64,000 nucleotides of DNA from assembly GCA_964372215.1 (NCBI GenBank), contig CAYJQC010000009.1, positions 1 through 64,000 of the forward strand. The letters run 5' to 3'. Source of the DNA: DAIMFL01 sp964372215. GTDB taxonomy: Bacteria; Pseudomonadota; Alphaproteobacteria; Dongiales; Dongiaceae. Every line of letters begins with the position of its first letter. Position 1 is the first letter of the stretch. The notes under the pieces were generated by a model. That model ran no database searches, had not been told where the DNA came from, and was given only the letters and a program-made list of their open reading frames with translations. A program made the translations under genes and the position numbers. Below are positions 43,979-55,136 of the stretch, in pieces.

Positions 43979-45814
43979 ATGATGGCCCCGCCTCGGAACC
44001 CAGCAAAAAGCGGAGCGAACGTGCGGACAGTCCTGAGAGTTGTCGGTCGGATCATCCTGTGGGGCCTCGCGGCCATCGGCGGGCTGATGGTGGTCGGCGC
44101 GCTTGCCGCCGGCCTGTCGCTGCTGTGGCTGCCGGAATTCGAGCAGGAGCGCCTGCCCGAGACCATGGTGCTCGAGTTCGACACCGGCGACGGCGTCGTC
44201 GAGAAGCTATCGGACTCGCCGATCGCCTGGGCGGCGGGCGGCGACACGATCGCACTGCCCGATCTGGTGCGCGGCCTCGATTCCGCCGGCCGCGACCCGC
44301 GGGTCAAGGGCCTGGTGGTTCATCTCGGCAGCGGCAATCTGGGCTTCGCCCAGGTGCAGGAGATCCGCGACGCGGTGCTCGCCTTCCGCCGCCAGGGCAA
44401 GTTCGCCATCGCCTTCGCCGAGACCTTCGGCGAGACCGGCAACGGCAACATCCACTACTACCTCGCGACCGCCTTCGACAGCATCTACATGCAGCCGTCG
44501 GGCGACATCGACCTGACCGGCGTCAACCTGGAAACCCCGTTCGTCAAGACCGCGTTCGACGAGATCGGCATCACCGCCGAGATGGACCGCCGGGCCGAGT
44601 ACAAGAGCGCCATGGAGACCTTCACCCAGCCGGCCCTGACCGAGCCGTCGCGGCAGAACCTGCAGCGCCTGGTCGATGCCTGGGTCGGCCAGATCGCCGA
44701 CGGCATCGCCGCGACCCGTCCCGGCTTCGATCAGGCGAAGGCGCGCGCGCTGATCGATCGCGGTCCCTATCTCGGCCAGGACGCGCTGGAGCGCGGGCTG
44801 GTGGACGCGCTGGTCTACCGGGACTCGGTCGAGCGCGAGGCCGACGACCGCAGCGCGACGGCCCCGCGATTGGCGCTCGCCGACTATGCCCGCGCCCTGC
44901 CGCCCCCGCCCGGCGACGCGCCGCTGATCGCGCTGATCCACGGCATCGGGCCGGTCACGCTGGCGGCCAGCGAGGACGACCCGCTGTTCGGCGAGGTCAG
45001 CATGGGTTCCGAAACCGTCGCCGGCGCCCTGCGCCAGGCGATCGACGATCCCGAGGTAGTCGCGATTCTGTTCCGGGTCGACAGTCCCGGCGGCTCCTAT
45101 GTCGCGTCCGACACGATCTGGGCCGAGGTGCAGCGGGCCCGCCTGACCGGCAAGCCGGTGATCGTCTCGATGGGCAACGTCGCCGGCTCGGGCGGCTATT
45201 TCGTCGCCGCCGCCGCGCGTTCGATCGTCGCCCAGCCCGGCACCATCACCGGCTCGATCGGCGTGTTCGGCGGCAAGTTCGTGCTGAGCGGGCTGTGGGA
45301 CAAGCTCGGCGTCAACTGGGACGGCGTGCAGGCCGGCGCGAACGCCGACATGAACTCGACCAACCGACCCTACAGCGAGGCCGGCTGGGCGCATCTGCAG
45401 GCCAGCCTCGACCGCATCTACGCCGACTTCACCGGCAAGGTCGCGAATGGCCGCAACCTGCCGCAGGAGCGGGTCGATGCCATCGCCCGCGGCCAGGTGT
45501 GGAGCGGCGCCGAAGCCAAGGAGCTGGGGCTGATCGACGAGGTCGGCGGGCTGCCGATCGCGATCGCCCGGGCCAGGGAGGCGGCGGGCATTGCGATGGA
45601 CCAGCCGGTCCGGGTCGAACCCTACCCGAAGCCCTCGCATCGGATCGGCGACCTGCTGCGCAAACTGCTGGGCAGCGGCCTGGTCGACCAGGGCAGCCGC
45701 GCCCGGCTGGCCCTGCTGGCGCGGCTCGCCGCGGTGCTGGAGCCGGTGGCCGAGACCTTGACCGGCGGCGATGGCGGCGCGCTGCGCATGCGGGAGATCG
45801 ACCCGACGCGCTGA
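43979..45814 (+). CDS. sppA: Signal peptide peptidase SppA (67-kDa type)
   Basis: This 611-residue membrane protease degrades leftover signal peptides. It has an N-terminal transmembrane helix (IILWGLAAIGGLMVVGALAA), two crotonase-like halves, the catalytic lysine in RRAEYKSAMETF of the first half and the catalytic serine in GNVAGSGGYFVAA of the second. The length matches the long E. coli type. Two ATG codons in a row (43979, 43982) follow GGGAAAG. Confidence 0.92.
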   Translation: MMAPPRNPAKSGANVRTVLRVVGRIILWGLAAIGGLMVVGALAAGLSLLWLPEFEQERLPETMVLEFDTGDGVVEKLSDSPIAWAAGGDTIALPDLVRGLDSAGRDPRVKGLVVHLGSGNLGFAQVQEIRDAVLAFRRQGKFAIAFAETFGETGNGNIHYYLATAFDSIYMQPSGDIDLTGVNLETPFVKTAFDEIGITAEMDRRAEYKSAMETFTQPALTEPSRQNLQRLVDAWVGQIADGIAATRPGFDQAKARALIDRGPYLGQDALERGLVDALVYRDSVEREADDRSATAPRLALADYARALPPPPGDAPLIALIHGIGPVTLAASEDDPLFGEVSMGSETVAGALRQAIDDPEVVAILFRVDSPGGSYVASDTIWAEVQRARLTGKPVIVSMGNVAGSGGYFVAAAARSIVAQPGTITGSIGVFGGKFVLSGLWDKLGVNWDGVQAGANADMNSTNRPYSEAGWAHLQASLDRIYADFTGKVANGRNLPQERVDAIARGQVWSGAEAKELGLIDEVGGLPIAIARAREAAGIAMDQPVRVEPYPKPSHRIGDLLRKLLGSGLVDQGSRARLALLARLAAVLEPVAETLTGGDGGALRMREIDPTR

Positions 45815-45838
45815 AGCCAAGCGCATTTTCGTCCTGCC

Positions 45839-45939
45839 ATCGCCGGGCCTCTTCCCGGGCTTGTCGACGGATGGCCCGGCGATCCATCGTGACCCCTTCG
45901 CAAGCGGATGAAGGGATGCGCGGATCAAGCCCGCATGAC
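45839..45939. repeat. Degenerate palindromic repeat, family B, copy 4
   Basis: This element lies between the convergent sppA and tlyA genes. It starts CATCGCCGGGCCTCTTCCCG and ends CGGATCAAGCCCGCATGAC. The ends agree with the other B copies, but the centre is longer and rearranged. Confidence 0.68.
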
Positions 45940-45941
45940 AA

Positions 45942-46717
<776 letters not shown>

Positions 46718-46721
<4 letters not shown>

Positions 46722-48130
46722 GCCGCGGCGGACCGCACCAGCGCGGTCGAATGCAGGTGAAAGCGGAACAGCATCAAGGTCGCCGAGGTGGCGAGCCCGA
46801 GCGCCAGGCCCCACCACAGCCCGATGCCGCCATGGCCGAGATGGAAGGCGAAGAGATAGCCGGCGCCGAGGCCAACCGCCCAATAGCCGATCAGCCCGAT
46901 GCCGAACGGCACGGTGGTGTCCTTGTAGCCGCGCAGCGCGCCGATCACGACGATCTGGGTGCCGTCGAACACCTGGAACACCGCGGCGACCGCCAGGAAC
47001 GAGGCCGCCAGCCGCGCCACCTCGGCCGAGTTGGGGTTCTCCGCCTCGAGGAACATCCCGGCGAGCAGGTCCGGGAACAGCCACAACAGGACGGCGACGC
47101 AGGCCATGTAGCCGAGGCCGTAGCCGATACTGAGCCGCCCGGCCTGACGCGCCGCCGCCATGCTGCCGGTGCCGACGCCATGGGCGACCCGCACGCTCGC
47201 CGCGGTGGACAGCGCATAGACCACCATGAACGGCACGGTGATGCAGTTGAACGCGATCTGGCCGGCCGCGAGCGCGTCCGCGCCGATCACCCCCAGCAAC
47301 ACGGCGATCGCGGAGAACAAGCCGCCTTCCACCGCCGAGATCGCGCCGGACGACCAGCCGACCCGCAGGATCTCCCGGAAGCTCGCCCAATCCGGCGTGA
47401 ACAGATCGGAGAAGACATGGAACGCGCGCAGCGTCGGCTCGCGCCAGACATGCCAGGCGATCGCCAGGAACATCACCGCGCAGACGACGCTGGTGCCGAT
47501 GCCCGCGCCGGCAACGCCCATGGCGGGGAAGCCGAACTTGCCGAACACCAGGGCATAGTTCGCCGCGAGATTGAGCGGCACCGACGCGAAGGTGATGATC
47601 ATCACCGAGCTGGCCCGCGACAGCGAGGTCACGAAGTTCCGGAGCACGGTGAAGCAGAGATAGGTCGGCAGGCACCACATCACCGTCCGGGCGTAGGCTT
47701 CGGCGTGGACGATGACCTCCGGATGCTGCTGGAACAGCCGCAGCACCGGCGCGATGTACCAGCAGAACACCATCGCCGGCCCGGAGATCAGGGTCGCGAC
47801 CCAGAAGCCCATGCGCACGGCGCGCGCCGCTGACGCGTCGTCGCCCGCGGCATGGTTCTGCGCCACCAGCACGCCGACGATCGACAGGACGTGCATGCAC
47901 ACCGAGAGCCCCAGGAAGACCAGGTTGGCGGTCAGTCCGACCGCGCCCAGCTCCACGCTGCCGAGATGTCCGACGATCAGCGTATCGGTGACGCTCATCG
48001 CCATCTCGGCGATGAAGGCGGCGGCGAGCGGTGCGGTGATCCGCGCCAGCGCGGCGGATTCCTGGCGCCGCGTCGGCGTCAGGTTGCGGCTGGTGATCGT
48101 CGTCGCGCCGACTTGAACTCCGGTTTTCAT
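46718..48130 (-). CDS. MATE-family multidrug/sodium efflux transporter
   Basis: This 470-residue protein has twelve likely membrane helices in two similar halves. Typical segments are AFIAEMAMSVTDTLIVGHLG near the start, VAQNHAAGDDASAARAVRMG, and FQVFDGTQIVVIGALRGYKD in the second half. It exports drugs or metabolites by Na or H exchange. The ATG at 48130 has GGGG 6 nt upstream; another ATG at 48136 touches that site. The gene sits between dxs and tlyA, which are often direct neighbours elsewhere. Confidence 0.9.
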
Positions 48131-48186
48131 TTCCATCCCCTGCCGACGCCACCGCCGGTAGAGTCCGGATGGAGCCGATTCCTGAT

Positions 48187-50106
48187 TTACGCGCGCGCCG
48201 GCGCCTGGCTGGCGCCACGACCCAGTGCCATGAGCACGGTCGTGACGATGGCGGTGGCGTTCAACCCGGCCTCCTCGTATTGGAGCTCGGGCTTGTCGTG
48301 GTCGATGAAGCGGTCCGGCAGCGTCATCGGCCGGATCTTCAGGCCGCCATCGAGCAGGCCGCTCGATGCCAGGAACTGCAGCACCTGGGCGGCGAAGCCG
48401 CCGACCGCGCCCTCCTCGATGGTGACCAGCACCTCGTGCTCGGCGGCCAGGCGGCGCACCAGGTCCTGGTCCAGCGGCTTGGCGAAGCGGGCGTCGGCGA
48501 CCGTGGTCGACAGGCCGCGCGCCGCCAGCTCCTCCGCCGCCTGCAGGCACTCGGCGAGCCGGGTTCCATAGGACAGCAGCGCCACCGTGCCGCCCTCGCG
48601 CAGGATCCGGCCGCGGCCGATCTCGAGCGGCGCGCCGGACTCGGGCAGGGCAACGCCGGTGCCCTCGCCGCGCGGATAGCGCAGCGCGCAGGGCCGGTCG
48701 TCGATCGCGGCCGCGGTCGCCACCATGTGCAGCAGCTCGGCCTCGTCCGCCGCCGCCATCAGCACGAAGCCCGGCAGGCAGCCGAGATAGGCGATGTCGT
48801 AGGCGCCGGCATGGGTGGCGCCGTCGGCGCCGACCAGGCCGGCGCGGTCGATCATGAATCGCACCGGCAGGCCCTGGATCGCGACGTCGTGCACCACCTG
48901 GTCATAGGCGCGCTGCAGGAAGGTCGAGTAGATCGCGACGAACGGCTTGAAGCCCTCGGTGGCCAGGCCGGCCGCGAAGGTGACCGCGTGCTGCTCGGCG
49001 ATGCCGACATCGAAGCAGCGCTCGGGGAAGCGCTGCCCGAACAGGTCGAGCCCGGTGCCCGACGGCATTGCCGCGGTCACCGCCACCACCTGCGGATCGG
49101 CCTCGGCCGCCGCGATCAGGCCCTTGGCGAACACCTTGGTGTAGCTCGGCGCGGAGCTCGCCGCCTTGGCCTGGGCGCCGCTCACCACGTCGAACTTGCC
49201 GACGCCGTGATACTTGTCGTCGGCCGCCTCGGCCGGGCCGTAGCCCTTGCCCTTCTGCGTCACCACGTGGACCAGGACCGGCCCGGCATCGGGATCGTCG
49301 CGCACGTTCCGGAGCACCGGCAGCAGGTGGTCGAGATTGTGCCCGTCGACCGGGCCGATGTAATAGAAGCCGAGCTCCTCGAACAGCGTGCCGCCGGAGA
49401 TCAGGCCGCGGGCATATTCCTCGGCCCGGCGCGCCGTCTCCTTGAAGGCGCGCGGGAAGTTCTTGGTCATCTCCTTGCCGATATGGCGGATCGATCGGTA
49501 GGAGCGCGAGGACAGCAGGCGCGAGAGGTAGTTGCTCATCGCGCCGACCGGGCGCGCGATCGACATGTCGTTGTCGTTGAGGATGACGACCAGGCGCGAG
49601 TCCATCGAGCCGGCGTTGTTCATCGCCTCGTAGGCCATGCCGGCGCTCATCGCGCCGTCGCCGATCACCGCGACCACGTTGTTCCTGCGCCCCGACAGGT
49701 CGCGAGCCACCGCCATGCCGAGCGCCGCCGAGATCGAGGTCGAGCTATGCGCCGCGCCGAACGGGTCGTACGCGCTTTCCGCGCGCCGGGTGAAGCCCGA
49801 CAGCCCGCCGCCCTGGCGCAGGGTCCGGATCCGGTCGCGCCGGCCGGTCAGGATCTTGTGCGGATAGGACTGGTGGCCGACGTCCCAGATCAGCCGGTCG
49901 TCCGGGGTCTCGAACAGGTAGTGCAGCGCGACGGTCAGCTCGACCACGCCGAGCCCGGCGCCGAGATGCCCGCCGGTGATCGAGACGGCGTCGATCATCT
50001 CGCGCCGCAACTCGCCGGCGAGCTGCGGCAGCTGCTGCGGCGTCAGCCGGCGCAGATCGGCCGGAACCGTCACCGTATCGAGCAGCGGCGTCTTGCTCTC
50101 GCTCAC
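48187..50106 (-). CDS. dxs: 1-deoxy-D-xylulose-5-phosphate synthase
   Basis: This 639-residue thiamine-diphosphate enzyme makes the first intermediate of the MEP isoprenoid route and supplies precursor for thiamine and pyridoxal. It has the TPP motif VIGDGAMSAGMAYEAMNNAG, the His of FGAAHSSTSISAALGM and the transketolase segment DVGIAEQHAVTFAAGLA. The GTG at 50106, preceded by AAGGGA, gives normal length; an upstream ATG at 50178 would add 24 unusual residues. It lies downstream of ispA and xseB. Confidence 0.95.
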   Translation of the reverse strand: MSESKTPLLDTVTVPADLRRLTPQQLPQLAGELRREMIDAVSITGGHLGAGLGVVELTVALHYLFETPDDRLIWDVGHQSYPHKILTGRRDRIRTLRQGGGLSGFTRRAESAYDPFGAAHSSTSISAALGMAVARDLSGRRNNVVAVIGDGAMSAGMAYEAMNNAGSMDSRLVVILNDNDMSIARPVGAMSNYLSRLLSSRSYRSIRHIGKEMTKNFPRAFKETARRAEEYARGLISGGTLFEELGFYYIGPVDGHNLDHLLPVLRNVRDDPDAGPVLVHVVTQKGKGYGPAEAADDKYHGVGKFDVVSGAQAKAASSAPSYTKVFAKGLIAAAEADPQVVAVTAAMPSGTGLDLFGQRFPERCFDVGIAEQHAVTFAAGLATEGFKPFVAIYSTFLQRAYDQVVHDVAIQGLPVRFMIDRAGLVGADGATHAGAYDIAYLGCLPGFVLMAAADEAELLHMVATAAAIDDRPCALRYPRGEGTGVALPESGAPLEIGRGRILREGGTVALLSYGTRLAECLQAAEELAARGLSTTVADARFAKPLDQDLVRRLAAEHEVLVTIEEGAVGGFAAQVLQFLASSGLLDGGLKIRPMTLPDRFIDHDKPELQYEEAGLNATAIVTTVLMALGRGASQAPARA

Positions 50107-50239
50107 CCCAGCGTCCCTTTTCGCGCAGACGATTGCCGCCGGCGTCCGTCGCATCGCGGACCGGCCGGAAAGACCCATCCTAACCGCTGAATTCCGGCCG
50201 GAAAACGGCCGCGCCCGGTCGATTCCAAGGCACCGGCGC

Positions 50240-51151
50240 TCAGCGCCGCCGGGCGATCACGAAGCCCGGGACGGCGCGCAGAAGATCGCCTCTTTCCTCA
50301 AAAAAATCAAGATGCTGGGCCGCCTGCCCGGCGAGCAGCTCGGCCTGGGCGCGGGCCCGCTCCGGGCCCAGGATCGAGACGAAGGTGGCCTTGCCGGCCA
50401 TGACATCGCGCCCGACCGGCTTGCCGAGCGCCGCCTGGCTGCCCTCGGCGTCCAGCAGGTCGTCGGTGATCTGGAAGGCCAGGCCGAGGTCGTGGGCGTA
50501 GGCGTGCAGCGCCTGGCGGGCCTGGACCGAGCCGTGGCCGAGGATCGCCCCGGCGCCGCAGGCGAAGGCGATCAGCTCGCCGGTCTTCAGGCGCTGCAGC
50601 CGGGTGATGGCACCGATATCGAGGGCGGTGTGCTCGGCCAGCAGGTCGAACATCTGGCCGCCGACCATGCCGGCGGCGCCGGCGGCGCGCGCCAGCTCGC
50701 GCACCAGATCGGCGCGCACCCGCGGATCGCTGTGGGTCTCGGGCGCCGCCAGCACCTCGAAGGCGAGGGTCAGCAGGGCGTCGCCGGCCAGGATCGCCGT
50801 GGCCTCGTCGAACGCCTTGTGCACCGAGGGCCGGCCGCGCCGGAGCTCGGCATTGTCCATCGCCGGCAGGTCGTCATGGACCAGGCTGTAGCAGTGCAGC
50901 AGTTCGACCGCGGCGGCGGTCCGCAAGGCGCTCTGCTCGGAAACCCCGAACAGGTCGGACGAGGCCAGCACCAGGAACGGGCGCAGCCGCTTGCCGGGGC
51001 CGAGCGCGGCGTGGCGCATGGCCTCGACCAGCCGGCCCTCGGGGCCGTCGATCGGCACCAGCAGGCGGTCGAGCGCGCCGTCGACCCGGGCGGCGGCCTT
51101 GGCCAGGGCGGCGTCGATGTCGATCAGGGATGCGGGGGTGGGTGCGGGCAC
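50240..51151 (-). CDS. ispA: Farnesyl/geranyl diphosphate synthase
   Basis: This 303-residue polyprenyl synthase has both aspartate-rich motifs, LVHDDLPAMDNAELRRGRPS and FQITDDLLDAEG, and the substrate segment GPGKRLRPFLVL. It joins isopentenyl diphosphate units made through the MEP route. The GTG at 51151 is the only start close to the conserved sequence. xseB lies 52 nt upstream and dxs follows, the usual alphaproteobacterial order. Confidence 0.93.
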   Translation of the reverse strand: MPAPTPASLIDIDAALAKAAARVDGALDRLLVPIDGPEGRLVEAMRHAALGPGKRLRPFLVLASSDLFGVSEQSALRTAAAVELLHCYSLVHDDLPAMDNAELRRGRPSVHKAFDEATAILAGDALLTLAFEVLAAPETHSDPRVRADLVRELARAAGAAGMVGGQMFDLLAEHTALDIGAITRLQRLKTGELIAFACGAGAILGHGSVQARQALHAYAHDLGLAFQITDDLLDAEGSQAALGKPVGRDVMAGKATFVSILGPERARAQAELLAGQAAQHLDFFEERGDLLRAVPGFVIARRR

Positions 51152-51203
51152 GGATGGCGGCAGCGCGCGTGCGGTGGCTACAGGGCGAGCTTGGCCGGCC
51201 GGC

Positions 51204-51452
51204 TCAGCCGAGATCGGCCGGCGCGGTGCCGACCTCGCCCGCCGGCGACATCACGATCTTCTCGATCTTGGCCTGGGCCTCGCGCAGCTTGGCCTCGCAA
51301 TGCTGCTTCAATGCGGCGCCGCGCTCGTATTGCTGGATCGCCTCGTCGAGCTTGCTCTCGCCCTTCTCGAGCGCGCGCACCAGCGCCTGGAGTTCATCGA
51401 GCGCCTCCTCGAAACTCATGCCGGCGATGTCGCGGGGTTTCTTGTCCGCCAT
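51204..51452 (-). CDS. xseB: Exodeoxyribonuclease VII small subunit
   Basis: This 82-residue helical protein has the XseB pattern: MSFEEALDELQALVRALEKG, then KLDEAIQQYERGAALKQHCE, and a final coiled part (AKLREAQAKIEKIV). It binds XseA to form the single-strand nuclease. It is the first gene of the xseB-ispA-dxs cluster. The 168 bp before it hold no recognisable gene and probably its promoter. Confidence 0.93.
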   Translation of the reverse strand: MADKKPRDIAGMSFEEALDELQALVRALEKGESKLDEAIQQYERGAALKQHCEAKLREAQAKIEKIVMSPAGEVGTAPADLG

Positions 51453-51620
51453 AAGTCCTTCCTCAGGGCCCGGTTCAGCGGGCGAATCCGGCGCTCGGGC
51501 GCGAGTTTAGTTCCCGGGCGGCAGACTAACAAGGAGAGGAGGAGCTGGCTCCACCTCGCGTCCGGCGGTCCGATTCCGGCCGCGCCCATCGGTCGCGAGT
51601 GTTAGGCGTCGCCGCGGCAA

Positions 51621-53489
51621 TCACGGTGCCTGCTTGCCGTTCTCCGGCAACCCCGCCTTCCTCAGCCCGTCGAGCCAATGGGCGAGGTCGGCGGGCTTGC
51701 GAAAGACCGACTCCGCCGCCGTTTCTATCGTCCATTCCGGCTCTGCGGCAAGGAATTTTGCTATTTCGGCCGTTGCCAGCGTGGCATCGCCCAGCTGGGC
51801 GTAGCTGGCCGCGGAGATGAGCCGCGTGTTGTCAGGTAGCGGGTTGATGGCATTCATCGTTGTGATCGCCTGCCGGTACTCACCGGTCATGTAGTAGGCC
51901 TTGGCCAAGGTCAGGCTGTACCAATAGGGGTGATCGATAGGCTCGCGCGCGAGCGCTTGCTGGACCGTTTCGATTGCTTGGTCGCTGCGCCCGTCCACGA
52001 TCAGGGCTTCGCCGTACTCGGCAAGGAGATCGGGATCGTTGGGATTGAGCCGCTTTGCCTCGGCATAGGCCGCCAGGCCCACGGCGAAGTTCTCCGGCCG
52101 GCTCATGTAGACGATTCCCAGCGTCCAATGCAGATCATAGTTGTCGGGGTCCAACGCGACCGCCTGTTCGGCAAGTTTGGTCGCGAGATCCAGCGATCCC
52201 TCCGGATTGTCACCCCAGTCATTGGTCCAGTAGGTCCAATGGACATAGGCGAGGTCGCCAATCGCCTGCGCGTAGCCCGGATCGATTTTCAAGGCTTGAT
52301 CGAGCCAGTCCCGCGCCTGATTCCACCATTCCTGGGTCCAGCGCTCCGGATCGTCGAAGATCTCGCGCGCCTGGTTGCGCAGTTGAATTGCATCCATGTT
52401 CTCCGCCCCCCGTCTCATCGCGCGCTCGAGCTCTTCGGCAGTGACCTTCACGGCGAGAGTGCCGACGATGCTGCGCACGATCTGGTCCTGGACTGTGAAC
52501 GATGCTTCGGCCGGCTGTTCGTATCGGTCGGCCCAGATATGGCGGCCGGATGTAGCATCGATAAGTTGGGTGTTCAGCCTCAGCTTGTCCTCGCCCAATT
52601 GCAGGCTGCCCTCCAGCAGATAGCGCACGCCAAGTGCGCGCCCGATCTCTTGCGCCAACATCTGCTTACCCTTCATGGCAAAGGACGAGTTACTGGAGAT
52701 GACGAAGAGACCCGACAGTTTGGAGAGATCGGTGATGAGGTCGTTGGTGATGCCGTCGGAGATGGCTTCGTGCTGCGGACCGCCGCCGAGCGTGACGAAC
52801 GGAAGCACCGCGATGGAGGGCTCGGCGGGAAGGGCCCAGACCTCGCCGGCCCGCTCGACTTCCTGCCGATCATGCCAGATCCAGGCCGCTGACGTCGCAA
52901 CGAGCAGCGCGACGACGACTGCAATCGCCGCCTGCAGCCGCGACCGGCCTCGCGTCCGCCTTGAGGATGCTCTCTCTCCGGTCTTGACGATCTCATACAC
53001 ATGAACCGGTTCGCTCCGGTTCTTGAGCGTTGCAAGTCCGCAGTCGATGCCGGTGACCGGCAAGCGTCCGCGCGCGTGCCGATACACACTGTCGGAGACC
53101 ACGATTCCGCCGGGCTGCGCCCGCACCTGCAGCCGCGCAGCCACGTTCACGCCATCGCCGAGCAGGTTTTCACCGTCGACCATGACGTCACCGAGATTGA
53201 TGCCGATGCGCAGTTCCACGTGCCGGTCCGCCGGTCGCGATTCGTTGAGTCGCCCGAGCTCATCGCGCACATCGAGCGCGCAGCGCACTGCCTCGACCGG
53301 GCTGGAGAACTCCGCGACGACGCTGTCGCCAGCAGAACTGAAGATTCGTCCGCCATGCTCACCGCTATAGCGATCGAGCACCCGACGACATTCGTGGAGG
53401 GCAGCAAATGTTCCCTCTTCGTCCGCTTCCATCAGCCGCGAATAGCCGGCGATGTCGGCAGCAAAGACGACTGCGAGTTTGCGATCCAT
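51621..53489 (-). CDS. Class III adenylate/guanylate cyclase with TPR domain
   Basis: This 622-residue protein has an N-terminal class III cyclase domain. Metal-binding aspartates lie in VVFAADIAGYSRLM and FSSAGDSVVAEF, and GDGVNVAARLQ carries the transition-state residues. A transmembrane helix follows (AAIAVVVALLVATSAAWIW), then a TolB-like segment (PSIAVLPFVTLGGGPQHEAI) and a row of TPR repeats. The plan is common in Rhizobiales and Rhodospirillales. The ATG at 53489 follows GAGGGAGA. The gene is visibly lower in GC than its neighbours, perhaps because it is recently acquired. Confidence 0.87.
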   Translation of the reverse strand: MDRKLAVVFAADIAGYSRLMEADEEGTFAALHECRRVLDRYSGEHGGRIFSSAGDSVVAEFSSPVEAVRCALDVRDELGRLNESRPADRHVELRIGINLGDVMVDGENLLGDGVNVAARLQVRAQPGGIVVSDSVYRHARGRLPVTGIDCGLATLKNRSEPVHVYEIVKTGERASSRRTRGRSRLQAAIAVVVALLVATSAAWIWHDRQEVERAGEVWALPAEPSIAVLPFVTLGGGPQHEAISDGITNDLITDLSKLSGLFVISSNSSFAMKGKQMLAQEIGRALGVRYLLEGSLQLGEDKLRLNTQLIDATSGRHIWADRYEQPAEASFTVQDQIVRSIVGTLAVKVTAEELERAMRRGAENMDAIQLRNQAREIFDDPERWTQEWWNQARDWLDQALKIDPGYAQAIGDLAYVHWTYWTNDWGDNPEGSLDLATKLAEQAVALDPDNYDLHWTLGIVYMSRPENFAVGLAAYAEAKRLNPNDPDLLAEYGEALIVDGRSDQAIETVQQALAREPIDHPYWYSLTLAKAYYMTGEYRQAITTMNAINPLPDNTRLISAASYAQLGDATLATAEIAKFLAAEPEWTIETAAESVFRKPADLAHWLDGLRKAGLPENGKQAP

Positions 53490-53747
53490 CGAGGTCTCCC
53501 TCGAGAACGCCGGCACGAGAACGATCAGGCATGATAGCGCGTGGCGGCCTCGTTAGCCATCCGATATCCATCGTCGCGCAGGCCGAGCCACTGGCCGACG
53601 GCGCGCGGATCGCCATTCTGCTGCACACGCGGCCCGTGATGCCGAACGCGGCGATGCGGGTCGGCCGCTCGATCGTCTTGCCGGCGCAGTCGGAACCGCA
53701 CGCGCCCGGGATACCCCGGGGCCGACCGGCTGTCGATGCGGACGTGC

Positions 53748-55037
53748 CTAGCCTGTCGCCGGGTCGGAAGCGGGCGCGGACGCTATCTCCGCCGCCAGCA
53801 TCGCGTCCTTCTGCCGCCGCACGCGCGGGTGAGTGCAGTCCAGGGGCTCGGCGCCGCTGCCGCCCGAGCAGGCGTTGCAGAACACGCAGGCCGGCCGCGC
53901 CTGCCCGTCGTCCCGCAGGTGGCGATAGAGATGAGGATCGGCGACGAAGGCGCGGCCGCAGGACACCGCGTCGCAACTGCCCTCGGCGATCGCCGATGCC
54001 ATGCGATCGCGCGAGACGAATCCGCCGACGCAGATCACGGGGATCCCGAGCGCCGCCTTGAACTGCCGGGCGTAGTCGAGATTGAAGCCTTCCCGGTGCC
54101 GCCAGATCAGGTTGCTGAGCGCGGCGATCAGCGGCCAGAGGGCCGTGATCAGCACCCGGCGCGGGAACGGCAGGAAGCGCACGCTACCCCGCACCATGGC
54201 GCGCAGGCAGCGGCCAAACGTGCCGCGCACCATGGGGAAACCTGACTCGTAGTGTCCGACCGAGACTTCCACGCCGTCGATCCCGTCGCGCTCCAGGATC
54301 CGCGCGATCTCCACCAGTTCGGCGGTCTTCAATCCGGGCCGCAGCGGCAGCCAGTCCGACCCGTTGATCTTGACGATGACGGGACAGTCGGCGCCGACCG
54401 CGGCGCGGATCGCGCCGTGGATTTCCCGCAGGAACCGCGTCCTCTCCGCCAACGCGCCGCCATAGCCGTCGGTCCGCCGGTTGGTGTAGGGGGTGAGGAA
54501 CTGGCTGACGAGATAGCCATGGCCGGCATGGATCTGGATGCCGTCGAAGCCGGCCTGCCGGCAGCGCCGTGCCGCCGATCCGAAATCGTCGACGATCCGG
54601 CGGATCTCGTCGACGTCGAGCGGCCGCGGCCTGGTGCCGGTCATCAGCTCCGTCACGTCCGAGGCCGACACCGCCCCGGTACGGCCGATGAATGCCGGCA
54701 CCACCTGCCGGCCACAATGGCTGAGCTGCGCGAAGATCAGCGAGCCGTGCCGGTGGACCTCCGCGGTCAGTTGCGACAGCGCCGCGATCTTGTCGTCCGC
54801 GTCGGCGCCCATCTGCCGCGGCGTCGACTGGCCGTCCGGGCTGACATAGATGTTGCCGGTGATGATGAGCGGCGTCCCGGCTTGCGCCATCGGCCGGTAG
54901 AACGCGACCAGCCGCTCGGTCGCGACGCCGTCCTCGGTCGCCATGGTCTCGGAGGTTGCGCTCTTGATCACGCGGCCGGGGATGCTCAGCCCGCCCAGCG
55001 CGAACGGCTCGAACAGGATATCCCGGGGGTTCTGCAT
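53748..55037 (-). CDS. NADH:flavin oxidoreductase, old yellow enzyme family
   Basis: This 429-residue FMN TIM barrel has SATSETMATEDGVATERLVA near the start, the substrate-site region LSHCGRQVVP, the hallmark HAGHGYLVSQFLTPYTNRRT with DGYGG, and the late SCGRAFVADPHLYRHLRD. A cysteine cluster ACVFCNACSGG plus a later Cys resembles the Fe-S site of the 2,4-dienoyl-CoA reductase branch, but the extra C-terminal NAD domains of that branch are missing. The ATG at 55037 gives a typical N-terminus. The substrate is unknown. Confidence 0.87.
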   Translation of the reverse strand: MQNPRDILFEPFALGGLSIPGRVIKSATSETMATEDGVATERLVAFYRPMAQAGTPLIITGNIYVSPDGQSTPRQMGADADDKIAALSQLTAEVHRHGSLIFAQLSHCGRQVVPAFIGRTGAVSASDVTELMTGTRPRPLDVDEIRRIVDDFGSAARRCRQAGFDGIQIHAGHGYLVSQFLTPYTNRRTDGYGGALAERTRFLREIHGAIRAAVGADCPVIVKINGSDWLPLRPGLKTAELVEIARILERDGIDGVEVSVGHYESGFPMVRGTFGRCLRAMVRGSVRFLPFPRRVLITALWPLIAALSNLIWRHREGFNLDYARQFKAALGIPVICVGGFVSRDRMASAIAEGSCDAVSCGRAFVADPHLYRHLRDDGQARPACVFCNACSGGSGAEPLDCTHPRVRRQKDAMLAAEIASAPASDPATG

Positions 55038-55136
55038 CACATGTCCTCGCGGATGCTTCTGTGAAGGCAGCCCAGTCGTTCTTGCGGGCGCTCGCGTCGA
55101 TGTCAAGCCGCCGCGGGCCGCGCCGGCATCGCCCGG

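Noticed and set aside
48169..50190. A 673-codon open frame on the plus strand
   Set aside because: It is the antisense of dxs, which is certain from its motifs.
53490..53747. A gene between the cyclase and the old-yellow-enzyme gene
   Set aside because: Open frames exist on both strands, but none has a ribosome-binding site or recognisable sequence; the stretch is left unassigned.
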